Shown: positions 1-9,104, counted from the first letter of the stretch. The stretch is 64,000 nucleotides of DNA from Candidatus Nitrospira allomarina (GCF_032050975.1 NZ_CP116967.1:2601001-2665000); one strand, 5' to 3'. The notes: generated from the sequence alone by a model not told the origin. Program-made: numbers and translations.

Positions 1-260
1 TATGAATAAACTCCTGTGATTGAGAGGGCATGGATGATTGGTCTGCCTTTTCGGTAGACAGGACAGTATAGATTTCGTTCCCTTTCTTAATATTGGCTTT
101 GACCATATCTCCCTCCCTGAAAGATTTTCCTTGAAGTGCGCTCTCCTCCATGTGCACACGCACTTGCCACCCATGTCCGTCTTGGTTGGTAGACACATTC
201 CCATCGATTTTCTGAATTTCCTTTTCGATCGTCCAGTCCTGGAGTTCAATGATCTTTCAC
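1..260 (-). CDS. Partial exported-type protein, 5' end unclear (possibly broken)
   Basis: An open frame runs leftward off the window edge. From about 258 it reads through a GDMVKANI-like stretch typical of small exported beta-barrel/OB-like proteins that alternate charged and hydrophobic residues. The style resembles the protein encoded at 691-1560. No convincing start is visible: an in-frame stop lies near 262, and the first in-frame ATG is at about 150, with no ribosome site and no signal peptide. The gene may be truncated at its 5' end, may use a rare start, or may be a pseudogene. The product is not identified. Confidence 0.35.
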
Positions 261-690
261 CTGTTGTAACTGATGTAAGAAATATAAAACGGGTGGAAAG
301 GCTGGCACTCCCTAATAAAAAATCTTAGAAAAGATGGGGTATTGTCAGTCGAAGATGCAGAAGTCGCCTATATTATTGTCCTCCCCCATTAATGTTCGGC
401 CAGTACCTCATCAGTCAGCCTGACTTGCAATACATTGTCAATCCATCAACCGATCCCACAGTGCGAAATGCCCTGGGGTGGGGTGCGTTTCGAGATTAAT
501 TTAAATTGGTTTGAGGCCCACACCACATCCGTTGAAATTCAAATATAAGTTGGAGGCTTAGAGCTCTTACGTGCCGAATTTGACAATCTTCACTCAAGAA
601 TACTCCGCCCTTTACCTCTCCAATCGCCTTATGGAGCTATTGTGGAAAGAACGGAGATTCGGCTTCCACGTTCTAAGCAACTGCGAGACC
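261..690. other. Intergenic, no gene supported
   Basis: About 430 bases between the edge fragment and the gene at 691-1560. Short open frames exist on both strands, but none has a ribosome site or a protein-like composition. I see no clear hairpin or repeat. Confidence 0.5.
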
Positions 691-1560
691 TTATTTCCCG
701 TTTTGAGGGACATGGGCAATATCGACGATTTTATCATCGCTATCTACCAATACTGTTACCGGGGTGCCTTTGGAAAGGTCTGTCATTTCCCCTTGTAAAT
801 AGTCCCAGACAGGTAACGTGAGAGATTCCTTGTCCTTTGTTTGAATAGTCAATGATTGTTTTTTTGGCTCGTCCTGTACCACTCCTTGAATATGGCGGTA
901 CACATTATAGGCGGTGGAACGCGCCCAATCGTCTTCGGCAATCACGTCATTGGTCAACGTCGCACTCGCAATTTTATTTGTCTCATCGATGAGAAATAGT
1001 CCATCCGTATCGAATGGAATAGCCGCAACCTCACTTCTGGCCAGCGGGCGTACCGGAAACGATTGTTCTTTGCCCTCTTTGGTTTTAATCACGGCATGGT
1101 CCTGTCCGACCTTCAGCGGTTGCGCAAGTCTGCCCTTGATGACGTTGTGGTGACTCTGGCCTTTCTCTTTCGAGAGGTGATAATCGACAACGTGATTCTT
1201 AGCGTTTACCACAATGGTGACCTTATCGCCCTCTTTCAACGTGAATCCTTTTTCTTTCGCACGTTCAATGGAGAGATATCTCGGACTAATTTCTCCGGAA
1301 TCCCCGGAATTAACTTTAGCTTGATCCGCTGCCACTCCTTCCACAACGCCGGTGATGACCCGATGCCCGGGAAGTAGAGTAAACTGGTGGTGTTGCTCGC
1401 CGTCCTGTTCCACTTGTTCCATGGTGGACTGGTGTTGAGAGGTTTCTGTAGAGTCCTTTTCCCCTCCTGACGCAACCGTCATCCCCGCCAAAAGGTATAC
1501 ACATGACCCGAGAAGCACAGTGGTTTTCCAGTGTGAGGGAACTTTTATGGAAAGTGACAT
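691..1560 (-). CDS. Exported hypothetical protein
   Basis: 289 residues. The ATG at 1560 is chosen because AAGGAGA stands seven bases before it. A start 19 codons upstream would add an unlikely leader. Residues 1-31 form a signal peptide (SLSIKVPSHWK, then a hydrophobic core ending ASGG). The mature protein is polar and has at least three similar segments of about 60 residues, each ending in a pattern like 'EGDKVTIVVNAKNHVVD' or 'KGTPVTVLVDSDDKIVD'. These suggest repeated small beta-barrel (SH3 or OB-like) modules. It is probably periplasmic. No enzyme motif is visible, and the function is unknown. Confidence 0.75.
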   Translation of the reverse strand: MSLSIKVPSHWKTTVLLGSCVYLLAGMTVASGGEKDSTETSQHQSTMEQVEQDGEQHHQFTLLPGHRVITGVVEGVAADQAKVNSGDSGEISPRYLSIERAKEKGFTLKEGDKVTIVVNAKNHVVDYHLSKEKGQSHHNVIKGRLAQPLKVGQDHAVIKTKEGKEQSFPVRPLARSEVAAIPFDTDGLFLIDETNKIASATLTNDVIAEDDWARSTAYNVYRHIQGVVQDEPKKQSLTIQTKDKESLTLPVWDYLQGEMTDLSKGTPVTVLVDSDDKIVDIAHVPQNGK

Positions 1561-1684
1561 GGTTTCTCCTTTCAAGTGAGAGCAGTGATTGTGTTCCGGT
1601 ATCCGGGCTTCCTGCATGAAGATTGAACGGAAGTCCGACTACAAGCAATGAGTAAATAGCTTTAAAGGTCTGAAGGTCCTGTAG

Positions 1685-1724
1685 AAAAAAGAGACGAAGC
1701 CGTGGGTACTCAGCCTCGTCTCTT
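1685..1724 (-). terminator. Rho-independent terminator
   Basis: AAGAGACGA at 1689-1697 pairs with TCGTCTCTT at 1716-1724. Read on the minus strand, the stem is followed by six T residues. It lies 41 bases after the stop of the 31-residue peptide gene at 1765-1860, so that peptide gene has its own transcript end. Confidence 0.75.
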
Positions 1725-1764
1725 CCTTGGAACCCTTTTTCGGCTTATGAGCGAAGGCATAACA

Positions 1765-1860
1765 TTAGATTGCCAAGACGAATGGGCGAACGAAGACAAA
1801 AAAATCGATCAATTGCACAATAACCATTAAAACTCCAAACACCGTGTGTAATAACTTCAT
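1765..1860 (-). CDS. 31-residue hydrophobic membrane peptide
   Basis: ATG at 1860 follows a perfect AAGGAGG at seven bases' spacing. The product starts MKLLHTVFGVLMVIVQLIDF and ends FVFVRPFVLAI, so it is nearly all one transmembrane helix with a single Asp and a single Arg. A good terminator follows. The codons are ordinary and no longer frame competes. It may be a stress-related or regulatory micropeptide, or the toxin part of a type I toxin-antitoxin pair. I saw no antisense RNA signal. I do not recognise the family. Confidence 0.6.
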   Translation of the reverse strand: MKLLHTVFGVLMVIVQLIDFFVFVRPFVLAI

Positions 1861-1970
1861 GATTTGTCCTCCTTATTTTTGGAAGGCGATTGTTCCAAAA
1901 AATAAATTGTAAAATAACCTCCTTCATACTCAGGCAAATTATGAAGGGGATTCAGTTAACCACTAACTGG

Positions 1971-1980
1971 TAAAAACCCG
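1971..1980 (-). promoter_or_regulatory. Variant of the CCAGGGTT motif (CGGGTTTTTA)
   Basis: On the minus strand this reads ACGGGTTTTTACCAGTTAG, resembling the copy at 34365 (CCAGGGTTTTTGTTAGTTG). It points toward the 31-residue peptide gene, about 110 bases before its start. A near match only. Confidence 0.25.
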
Positions 1981-2180
1981 TGAATCTTCATTATTTACCC
2001 CTAACGTTGAACTTCTATTGAGTCATGTTGACGAATTCCTTCCTGTACCGCTCCAAAAATTTAGAATCACAGGCTGGTGTGATGGTTTGTCAATTCTAAT
2101 GAGGGTCCCTGAGTAATGATGATTTTTTGTATGCTGAATGAAATCCAACCGTGGCACAATTCACATTCGGAAATTGAATG

Positions 2181-3965
2181 TTAAGTCGATAAAGGGAAAG
2201 GAGATAAAGGGGGCGGATGAGAGGAAGGGGGCGGATGAGAGGAAGGGGAGGGATGGTGTGGAGAGAGGACATAACGGGATTCAATGGCGGCTTTGATGTG
2301 AGCGAGACTTTGCCGATGTTCTACCGATTCAATGGATTCTATTTTCCAAATCTCGGCGGACAGCGTTTTGTCTTTAATGCAGTCTCGAGCCCATGAAGAA
2401 TAATCATGCCGCTTCAAATGATACATCCACGTTTCAGAATCCAGCCCTTCTGCCAGTTGAAGAAAGAGCATAAGATTTTGGGCTCGAAGGTTCAGCTTTC
2501 CTTCCGGACCTTGAAAGTAAAAACTGCGATCAGGGCCCAATTCTCCTTCCGCATACTTCCGACGATGACGCCTCCGCTCGCTCCTATTGGGGTGAATCCG
2601 GAATCGAACCGGAAGAGCTCCTCCGGACCGTTTCCAGAACATCGCCTCCCCCGGTTGGACGGGATGGTCCTCGAAGGAAGGCAGAGATTCCCCCACCAAA
2701 TTGGTGAAAGCCTTCAATCGCTGGCCTGGAGATTTTCCAATTACTACGACACAATCAATTGCGGTAAGGGCATCGGCAGCCATTTGATCGGGATGCACGG
2801 TGATCATCAGCAGGGAATGTGGTGTCGGGGTGAACAAGGAGGAAGGGGTATCCCATTCTGCCGGCATCAGATGATGAGTCTCATCCAGTACAATCCAATG
2901 GGGGCGTCCCGTTCGGTCTCTGAAGTCCTGAAGATCCTTAAAGATGTTTTTAAAAAAAGAAGGACGTTCCTGTATCGCCAGTCCCACCAGATTGATGACC
3001 AGGTTCGTATCCGGATTTTCCAGAATGTCGATGACTTCCTTTGTGTTGGGGGTGTGATTCATGTCACCCAGGACCACAGCCTGTTCCAACGATTCATAAT
3101 CGCCTTCGGGATCGATAATACAGCATTGATAATGTTTATCCGTGAGACGCTCAATGATGCCGGTTGAGAGCGTGGATTTCCCGCTTCCCGATGAGCCGGC
3201 CAGAAGGAGGTTCGGGCCATACGGACTGATCCGGACTTCCTGCTCCGTCTCTGTGGATCCCAGCACCACATAATGCCGGTGAAGGGACGGGTCAATTGAT
3301 TGTAAGTCGTCAGCCAGAAGATGCCGGATAAATTCCACTACTCCGTCTCCTTGCTCTCCTTCCGTCACGATATCGGCCCGTTCCTTGATGGCCGGGATGG
3401 CATTGCCCACTGCCGCGGAACATTCCACCATTCCCAGAAAGGAGAGATCATTCTCGGCATCGCCAATTCCGGCGACATTGTGTGGTGATAGGCCCATCTT
3501 GCGTAGCGCTTTCTCCAGGCCGGTCGCTTTACTGAAGCCGGCGGGAAGCATCATGACGGCTTCTTTGTTGAAGATCAGTTGGATATCCAATCCGAGATCA
3601 CGGACCACTTCCAATACGACAGTTTCATGCGGGCGGACGGTGGAGACGATATTTCGTCCGACTGAAATTGGAATGCCCCGGGAACGAAGCCCCATGATGA
3701 AATCTTCAGACGGCATATCCGCCAGTGTGATCGTTTCTTTGGAAGAAGGTTTGTACAACACAAGCCCATTTTCCGCGACTATCCAATCAAATAAATGAGG
3801 GTGAGGAAATACATTCAGTAGATCATCCAGTTCCCGGCCTGTGACCAGAAGAAGCTTGCGATTAGTGGTTAAGACTTTTTCCAGACTTCGAACGGTCGAT
3901 TCGTGAACGCGCCCATGAAGGGCAAGAGTGCCGTCATAATCGGTAGCCAGCGCTAAATATCTCAT
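2181..3965 (-). CDS. HAD-IIB phosphatase fused to HerA/DUF87-like ATPase
   Basis: 594 residues in two domains. Residues 1-225 are a HAD hydrolase with a type IIB cap: DYDGTL near the N-terminus is motif I, LLVTGR is motif II, and GIGDAENDLSF is the metal-binding motif IV. Sucrose-phosphate and trehalose-phosphate phosphatases belong to this class. Residues 245-500 are a P-loop ATPase, with GSSGSGKST as Walker A and IVLDETHH as Walker B, like DUF87/HerA proteins. The C-terminus is a Pro/Ser/His tail encoded by an 18-bp tandem repeat. The fusion suggests ATP-driven work linked to phosphate removal from a sugar phosphate, but the substrate is unknown. The ribosome site is weak. Confidence 0.8.
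   Translation of the reverse strand: MRYLALATDYDGTLALHGRVHESTVRSLEKVLTTNRKLLLVTGRELDDLLNVFPHPHLFDWIVAENGLVLYKPSSKETITLADMPSEDFIMGLRSRGIPISVGRNIVSTVRPHETVVLEVVRDLGLDIQLIFNKEAVMMLPAGFSKATGLEKALRKMGLSPHNVAGIGDAENDLSFLGMVECSAAVGNAIPAIKERADIVTEGEQGDGVVEFIRHLLADDLQSIDPSLHRHYVVLGSTETEQEVRISPYGPNLLLAGSSGSGKSTLSTGIIERLTDKHYQCCIIDPEGDYESLEQAVVLGDMNHTPNTKEVIDILENPDTNLVINLVGLAIQERPSFFKNIFKDLQDFRDRTGRPHWIVLDETHHLMPAEWDTPSSLFTPTPHSLLMITVHPDQMAADALTAIDCVVVIGKSPGQRLKAFTNLVGESLPSFEDHPVQPGEAMFWKRSGGALPVRFRIHPNRSERRRHRRKYAEGELGPDRSFYFQGPEGKLNLRAQNLMLFLQLAEGLDSETWMYHLKRHDYSSWARDCIKDKTLSAEIWKIESIESVEHRQSLAHIKAAIESRYVLSPHHPSPSSHPPPSSHPPPLSPFPLST
2211..2246. repeat. Two tandem copies of an 18-bp unit
   Basis: GGGCGGATGAGAGGAAGG occurs at 2211-2228 and again without change at 2229-2246. 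It lies within the 3' end of the HAD/ATPase gene and encodes a repeated SSHPPP in the tail. Length variation by slippage is likely. Confidence 0.85.
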
Positions 3966-4335
3966 GTAATTGTCTCTGGTAAAAATGAAATGACTTTTTG
4001 GTAAACTATGCGGTGCAATTGATTAGGCCTATTAATTCTTCCACGAACCTGAACGACACGTGTTCGGCATTGTGTCTCAATTTTCTATAGCCAAAGGGGT
4101 GTGCTTAAAAGATTCTCCTCAGCATCTCCGCACGATTATTTCCGATGGCTCTTGTTGTGAGGTCATATTCCATTCTCTTGTAAAAAACCCGGAGTTAGAA
4201 TTACCTCTCATCTGTACCGTCCCTGTACCGTCCCTTTTCCTTCAACCATCGTGGATCTTTATTGTGGGGGAAGGGCCGAAGAACGCCTTCCCCCATAAAC
4301 TCTGCTTTGATTTCACAGATCGGGGCTCTGACATC
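3966..4335. other. Intergenic between HAD/ATPase gene and katE
   Basis: 370 bases. They hold the upstream region of the HAD/ATPase gene, a hairpin after katE (4265-4295) and a motif-like CCGGGTTTTTTA (minus strand, 4181-4192). No gene is supported. Confidence 0.5.
4265..4295 (-). terminator. Hairpin after katE
   Basis: TGGGGGAAGG at 4265-4274 pairs perfectly with CCTTCCCCCA at 4286-4295. It stands about 40 bases after the catalase stop. There is no strong T run, so this is a probable rather than typical terminator. Confidence 0.5.
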
Positions 4336-6465
4336 TTATGAAGCAGCGGCGCGATCCCAGAAACGAAGCTTTCGGCACGCCTCAAGAAATTGAGTTGATC
4401 CCTTCCCCTTATCAAGGGCAATGAAGCCAGCGTCTCGACTCTCCTGCACTCCGGCCTTCTGGAACAGGGGAGTGACGGCTTCGACGTATCCAATAAACTT
4501 CATGTGAGCAAAGGCATCAGCCACAAAATCTCTGGCGGCAGGAACCTTGGCCAGGGCCAGCACTCCTTCCTCGGAAGGTAAAAGTGCCACTGCGTCGTAC
4601 AGCACCGATGGCCCACCATCAATTTTTTGGTCCGCTTCAATCCACGTCCCGTCGCTGGCTTCCACTCCGCCCACACCGGGGGCCACAATCTCCATGATTG
4701 CCCCTTCCGACTTGACGGCGGATTTGAGTGATTTAAATAATTTTATATCGACTCCGTCGGTGATGAGCACTCCAAGCTTTCGCCCTTTGAAGGTTTTGGG
4801 ACTATTGAGAAGAATGCTGAGCGCGGGTGATTGCTCAAGGTCCTCTCGTGTGGGTTTTGCCGCATCCGCAGGCTTAGGCATGTCCTTCAGGCGCAGACCC
4901 TTGGCCACTTGTTTAGCCAAATCCTGGTGAATATTTAGCAGATGAGAAACCATACGAGTCCGGATTTCAGGATGTTCCACTTTGCTTAATTCAAAGACTA
5001 AGGCATTTGCAATGTGGGTTTGTTCGACTTCGGTCTGGCTGATATAAAATTGTCGGGCCTGGCTGTAATGATCGGCAAAAGTTTCGGACCGGACCCGTAC
5101 TTTTGGCCCTTCCTCATCGGCAGGGTATGAGGTAAATCCCTTCTCCGGGGATTCTCGGGGACCTCCCGCTTCGCCGGGCCAAGAATTTGGTTCATAGTTG
5201 GCTCGGCCTTTCGGATTCTGCATGGCCATATGGCCGTCCTGTTGAAAATGGCTGAACGGACACTTGGGCGCGTTGATGGGGATGTGAGTAAAATTCGGAC
5301 TGCCAAGCCGTTTGAGCTGAGTGTCGAGGTAGGAAAAGTTCCGCCCTTGTAGTAATGGGTCATTTGAAAAATCGATGCCCGGCACAATATTTTGCGTACA
5401 AAAGGCAACCTGTTCGGTCTCAGCAAAGAAATTGTCCACACAGCGATCCAGAACGAGCCGGCCGACACGTCGAACTGGTAGAATTTCTTCTGGAATCAGT
5501 TTGGTCGCATCAAGCACATCAAAATTGAATTGTTGAGCAAAATCATCATCAAAAAGCTGAAGGCCCAGTTCCCATTCCGGATAATCACCCTGCTGAATGG
5601 CACTCCATAAATCCCGGCGATGGAAATCCGGGTCGGCTCCATTAATTTTTACGGCTTCGTTCCATACCACGGATTGCATCCCCAGTTTGGGTTTCCAGTG
5701 AAATTTCACGAACGTCGATTTTCCCTGACCATTGATAAGCCGGAATGTGTGAACGCCAAACCCTTCCATGAAACGAAACGATCGGGGAATAGCCCTGTCG
5801 GACATGATCCACATGATCATATGCATACTTTCAGGGGTCAGGGAGATAAAGTCCCAAAAGTTATCATGCGCGGTTTGCGCCTGGGGAAAGCCACGATCCG
5901 GTTCCGCTTTGGCTGCGTGAACGAGGTCTGGAAATTTCATGGCGTCCTGAATAAAAAACACGGGCATATTATTGCCCACAAGATCCCAATTCCCCTCTTT
6001 GGTATACAGCTTTACGGCAAATCCCCTGACGTCTCTTGCCAAATCGAAGGAGCCCTTATTACCGGCTACCGTAGAAAAGCGGACGAACGCCGGAGTTTTA
6101 TCACGTGGTCGTTGAAAGAGGTCGGCTTTGGTAACATCTGCCAGAGATTCGTAGTTTTCAAAATATCCATGAGCCCCGAACCCGCGGGCATGCACAACCC
6201 TTTCTGGAATCCGTTCATGGTCAAAGTGAAACATCTTCTCCCGAAAGTGAAAGTCTTCCAATGCGCTTGGACCCCGCTCTCCGATTTTCAGCGAGTTTTG
6301 GTCATCCGCGACAGGAATACCCTGCTGAGTCGTCAATACCGGATTGGTTTTTCCGCTTGTCTGGTGGACTTCCCCTCCTGTGCCGATCTCGACAGTTTGG
6401 TCTGCATATTTCGCGGTTTTACGTGTGGAAGGAGGAGAAGATTTAACGGGTTGCTTTTTGGCCAT
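4336..6465 (-). CDS. katE: Large-subunit catalase HPII
   Basis: 709 residues, the length expected of clade 2 large catalases. It converts hydrogen peroxide to water and oxygen in the cytoplasm using haem. Visible features are the catalytic His in [11 protein letters not shown], the distal Asn in VGNNMPVFF, the haem-proximal Tyr in [12 protein letters not shown], and a C-terminal flavodoxin/DJ-1-like domain (about 560-700) beginning [22 protein letters not shown] precedes the ATG at good spacing. It is divergent from the peroxiredoxin-like gene at 6759, so the two may share control. A CCAGGGTT site (6571-6578) points toward katE, with a TATAAG box about 30 bases farther on. Confidence 0.95.
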   Translation of the reverse strand: MAKKQPVKSSPPSTRKTAKYADQTVEIGTGGEVHQTSGKTNPVLTTQQGIPVADDQNSLKIGERGPSALEDFHFREKMFHFDHERIPERVVHARGFGAHGYFENYESLADVTKADLFQRPRDKTPAFVRFSTVAGNKGSFDLARDVRGFAVKLYTKEGNWDLVGNNMPVFFIQDAMKFPDLVHAAKAEPDRGFPQAQTAHDNFWDFISLTPESMHMIMWIMSDRAIPRSFRFMEGFGVHTFRLINGQGKSTFVKFHWKPKLGMQSVVWNEAVKINGADPDFHRRDLWSAIQQGDYPEWELGLQLFDDDFAQQFNFDVLDATKLIPEEILPVRRVGRLVLDRCVDNFFAETEQVAFCTQNIVPGIDFSNDPLLQGRNFSYLDTQLKRLGSPNFTHIPINAPKCPFSHFQQDGHMAMQNPKGRANYEPNSWPGEAGGPRESPEKGFTSYPADEEGPKVRVRSETFADHYSQARQFYISQTEVEQTHIANALVFELSKVEHPEIRTRMVSHLLNIHQDLAKQVAKGLRLKDMPKPADAAKPTREDLEQSPALSILLNSPKTFKGRKLGVLITDGVDIKLFKSLKSAVKSEGAIMEIVAPGVGGVEASDGTWIEADQKIDGGPSVLYDAVALLPSEEGVLALAKVPAARDFVADAFAHMKFIGYVEAVTPLFQKAGVQESRDAGFIALDKGKGSTQFLEACRKLRFWDRAAAS

Positions 6466-6570
6466 GCGAATCGCTCCTTTTTATTAATGATTTCGTGATG
6501 AATAGGTGAGTAACATATGACGCTAAACTATCTATCTTATAGGACCAATTGAAGAGGCCATACTGTCAGA

Positions 6571-6578
6571 AACCCTGG
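6571..6578 (-). promoter_or_regulatory. CCAGGGTT motif upstream of katE
   Basis: Exact octamer read on the minus strand (AACCCTGG on plus), 105 bases before the katE start. TATAAG follows in the same direction. It is one of six exact copies I saw in intergenic DNA. Confidence 0.35.
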
Positions 6579-6758
6579 TAAAAAAATTCAGAAACTGGTA
6601 TGGGGTTACAGGAGTTCACGCAAGGGTTACGGCAGTCACAACCTTTTGCATTCCGGGATAAGATTTGTTTAAGTAACTTGAAAGTTGGAGTTCAGAGACA
6701 CACGCCAAAATATCTGCTCTGAAACACTTGTGCTAAACATTAAAGGAGGTCGAAAAGC

Positions 6759-7325
6759 ATGATGATGCAAATTGGACAAACGATCACGGATGGCACCTAC
6801 CAGGCTTTCCACAAAGAACAAATCCGTTCACTGACCTTGTCGGAATGTCGGGGAAAGTGGTTGGTGCTGGTGTTTTATCCGGGAGATTTCACGTTTATTT
6901 ATCCAACCGAATTGCAAGAACTGGGAGAATTGTATACGGAATTTCAAAAACTCGGGGCTGAGGTTCTTAGCGTCAGCACCGATTCGGTCTTTGTGCATAA
7001 GGCCTGGCACGATACCTCGCCTGCTATAAAAAATATTCAATTCCCCATGGTAGCTGATACGACGGGCCGGCTAAGCCGGGAGTTTGGAACCTATTTGGAG
7101 GATGAAGGGGTATCGTTACGCGGGAGCTTTCTTATCGATCCGGATGGTGTGCTAAAAGTTGGAGAAATACACGATAATAGCATTGGACGAAATGGTCGAG
7201 AGCTCTTACGAAAGCTTCAGGCTGCTGTCCATGTTAGAGAAGGAAAAGGCGAGGTATGTCCCGCCAGCTGGTCCCCCGGCGATAAGACCTTGAAGCCAGG
7301 CTTGGATCTGGTCGGAAAAATTTAA
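6759..7325 (+). CDS. AhpC-like peroxiredoxin lacking the peroxidatic cysteine
   Basis: 188 residues with the full AhpC/2-Cys peroxiredoxin fold. The signature FYPxDFTFxCPTE reads FYPGDFTFIYPTE, so the catalytic Cys is Tyr48 (codon TAT at 6900-6902). The C-terminal VCP motif with the resolving-type Cys167 is kept. The surrounding motifs are well preserved (STDS, FPMVADTTGRLSREFG, RGSFLIDPDG), so the gene is not simply decaying. As written it cannot reduce peroxides by the normal thiol chemistry. It may act as a chaperone, sensor or decoy, or the base may be a recent mutation. AAAGGAGG lies ten bases before the ATG. Confidence 0.9.
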   Translation: MMMQIGQTITDGTYQAFHKEQIRSLTLSECRGKWLVLVFYPGDFTFIYPTELQELGELYTEFQKLGAEVLSVSTDSVFVHKAWHDTSPAIKNIQFPMVADTTGRLSREFGTYLEDEGVSLRGSFLIDPDGVLKVGEIHDNSIGRNGRELLRKLQAAVHVREGKGEVCPASWSPGDKTLKPGLDLVGKI

Positions 7326-7384
7326 TCCAAAGGCCATGGTCCATCAACCATTTCATCTGGAGTAGGGATCGGCGTCATCCAGCC

Positions 7385-7421
7385 AGGTGACTCTCGCTTC
7401 TTTCACAAGCGAGAGTCACCT
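7385..7421. terminator. Bidirectional hairpin between convergent genes
   Basis: AGGTGACTCTCGCTT (7385-7399) and its perfect 15-bp complement (7407-7421) enclose a 7-base loop. It sits between the peroxiredoxin-like gene and the convergent FG-GAP gene. There is no clear T run on either side. Confidence 0.65.
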
Positions 7422-7454
7422 ACAGCAGGCCTCTTATTCGACCGGTCTCTCAAG

Positions 7455-8335
7455 CTAAGGTTGAATTTCCCAGGCCGTCGACGCCGTGCCGGGGAAGCCC
7501 ACGGAAGTCCTGGTCACCCCGTTCATCAACCACACCGCCACCGCACCGCTCGAGGTATTGCGCCAGATAATATCCGCGTTGCCATCGGCATCGGTGTCGC
7601 CTACTTGCCTCAACCGCCAGACCGAGCCCACCACACCTAAGGAGGCGGTAGAGGAGGGCGTTGCGGTCCCATTCAGCAACCAGACCGCCGCGCTGCCATT
7701 TGTGTGTCTAAAGACCAGGTCGGCCTTACCATCCCCGTTTAGATCCCCGACTCCCTGGATGGTCCACGCGGTCGACGCCGTGCCGGGAAAGCCCACAGAG
7801 GTCCGGGTCAACCCATTCATCAACCACACCGCCACCGCGCCGTTCGTGGTGTTGCGCCAAATGATATCCGCATTGCCGTCGGCATCGGTGTCACCCACCC
7901 CTGAAATCTGATAGTCGGAGCTCACCACACCTAAGGAACCGGTTGAGGAGGGCGGCGCAGTCCCATTCAGCAACCAGACCGCCGCGCTGCCATTCGTGTG
8001 TCTAAAGACCAGGTCGGCCTTGTCGTCCCCGTTCAGATCCCCAACTCCCTGAATCGTCCATGCGGTCGACGCCGTGCCGGGAAGGCCAGCCGAAATCCGG
8101 GTTCCTCCGTTCATCAACCACACCGCTACCGCGCCCGTCGTGGTATTGCGCCAGATGATGTCTGCGTTGCCATCGGCATCGGTATCGCCTACTCCCGCTA
8201 CCTCCCAGTCGGAACCCACTCCGCCGAGAGAGACCGTGGACAAGGGAGCTGCTGCCCCATTCAACAGCCACACTGCAGCATTACCATTCGTATTCCTAAA
8301 GACAAGGTCAGCTTTGCCATCTCCATTCAAATCCT
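7455..8335. repeat. Three 294-bp tandem repeats inside the FG-GAP gene
   Basis: A landmark (CGCCAGAT or close) recurs at 7561, 7855 and 8149, exactly 294 bases apart. Copies differ by scattered substitutions. Each encodes one double FG-GAP unit. Confidence 0.85.
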
Positions 8336-9104
8336 GTCCACCTGAACCTGATGATTCAATCAGCCGAACCGCGCTGCCATACTTTCCCTTATATTGCTCA
8401 CTCACGCTTCCATCAAAACTGATAGTTAGCACCACCGTCCCATCGCTACCGGGATCAATGCCACTAAACTGGGCTACATAGCCATTATCATTGTCCGCTG
8501 GCAATCTTGTAGAAGCACTTGTCGGTCCCGTAAACAGCACACCCCCAGGATACGTTCCCGTATTAGGATTATCAGTCGCAACGGAACTTGTATTCGTAAA
8601 GGCGTCCTGCCCGGAAAGGGTCACCAGGGAAGCTCGATCCCACCCGTTATTGTTTCGATGAGCATAGAAGGTCAGATTATATGTTTTGCCAGGGTTTAGC
8701 CCGCTAAATGTCAACACCAGGGAATTATTCACATCATCGATATAGGTAAGCACGCCCTTCCCGTTAACCTTCCCATCAAAGATCGCAAAGGCATCACCGG
8801 TAGTCGGGTCTGTCCCTTGCAAATCATTGACCCCTGCAACAAATAGGCCGCCGGCCACGGTCATGGTCACGCTCGTATCAAGGCCGGTAGCAAAATCTTT
8901 CAGTAGGCCGGTGGCGGGAAGGCCAGAGCCCCCATTCGGGGAAGTGAACTTCGTGATATTGGTTTCCAGTTGACCAGTTCCCCAAGCCAGATCATTATAG
9001 GCGGTAAAACCAGCTGCCTGAGCCATTGAGGCCGTCCCCATGGTCAAGACCACCGCCGCGAGGCCCACTATCCACCCGCCAGTCCGAGACGCATTCATTT
9101 TCAT
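7455..9104 (-). CDS. Exported FG-GAP/VCBS repeat protein
   Basis: 549 residues. A signal peptide ends at about residue 30 (SMAQAAG). Residues 31-250 form a beta-rich domain with no clear match. After it come three repeats of about 98 residues, each with two calcium-binding FG-GAP-like loops (DLNGDGKADLVFR and DTDADGNADIIWR) and the refrain AVWLLNG/AVWLMNG. These probably form part of a beta-propeller on a secreted or surface protein. The repeats are 294 bp at DNA level and nearly identical. AAAGGGGA precedes the ATG. A 20-codon frame overlaps the start (see 9101-9163). The ligand is unknown. Confidence 0.85.
   Translation of the reverse strand: MKMNASRTGGWIVGLAAVVLTMGTASMAQAAGFTAYNDLAWGTGQLETNITKFTSPNGGSGLPATGLLKDFATGLDTSVTMTVAGGLFVAGVNDLQGTDPTTGDAFAIFDGKVNGKGVLTYIDDVNNSLVLTFSGLNPGKTYNLTFYAHRNNNGWDRASLVTLSGQDAFTNTSSVATDNPNTGTYPGGVLFTGPTSASTRLPADNDNGYVAQFSGIDPGSDGTVVLTISFDGSVSEQYKGKYGSAVRLIESSGSGGQDLNGDGKADLVFRNTNGNAAVWLLNGAAAPLSTVSLGGVGSDWEVAGVGDTDADGNADIIWRNTTTGAVAVWLMNGGTRISAGLPGTASTAWTIQGVGDLNGDDKADLVFRHTNGSAAVWLLNGTAPPSSTGSLGVVSSDYQISGVGDTDADGNADIIWRNTTNGAVAVWLMNGLTRTSVGFPGTASTAWTIQGVGDLNGDGKADLVFRHTNGSAAVWLLNGTATPSSTASLGVVGSVWRLRQVGDTDADGNADIIWRNTSSGAVAVWLMNGVTRTSVGFPGTASTAWEIQP

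Noticed and set aside
2588-2615. A tRNA T-arm-like GGTTCGATTCC on the minus strand
   Set aside because: It lies in the middle of the HAD/ATPase reading frame, with no acceptor stem or anticodon arm around it.
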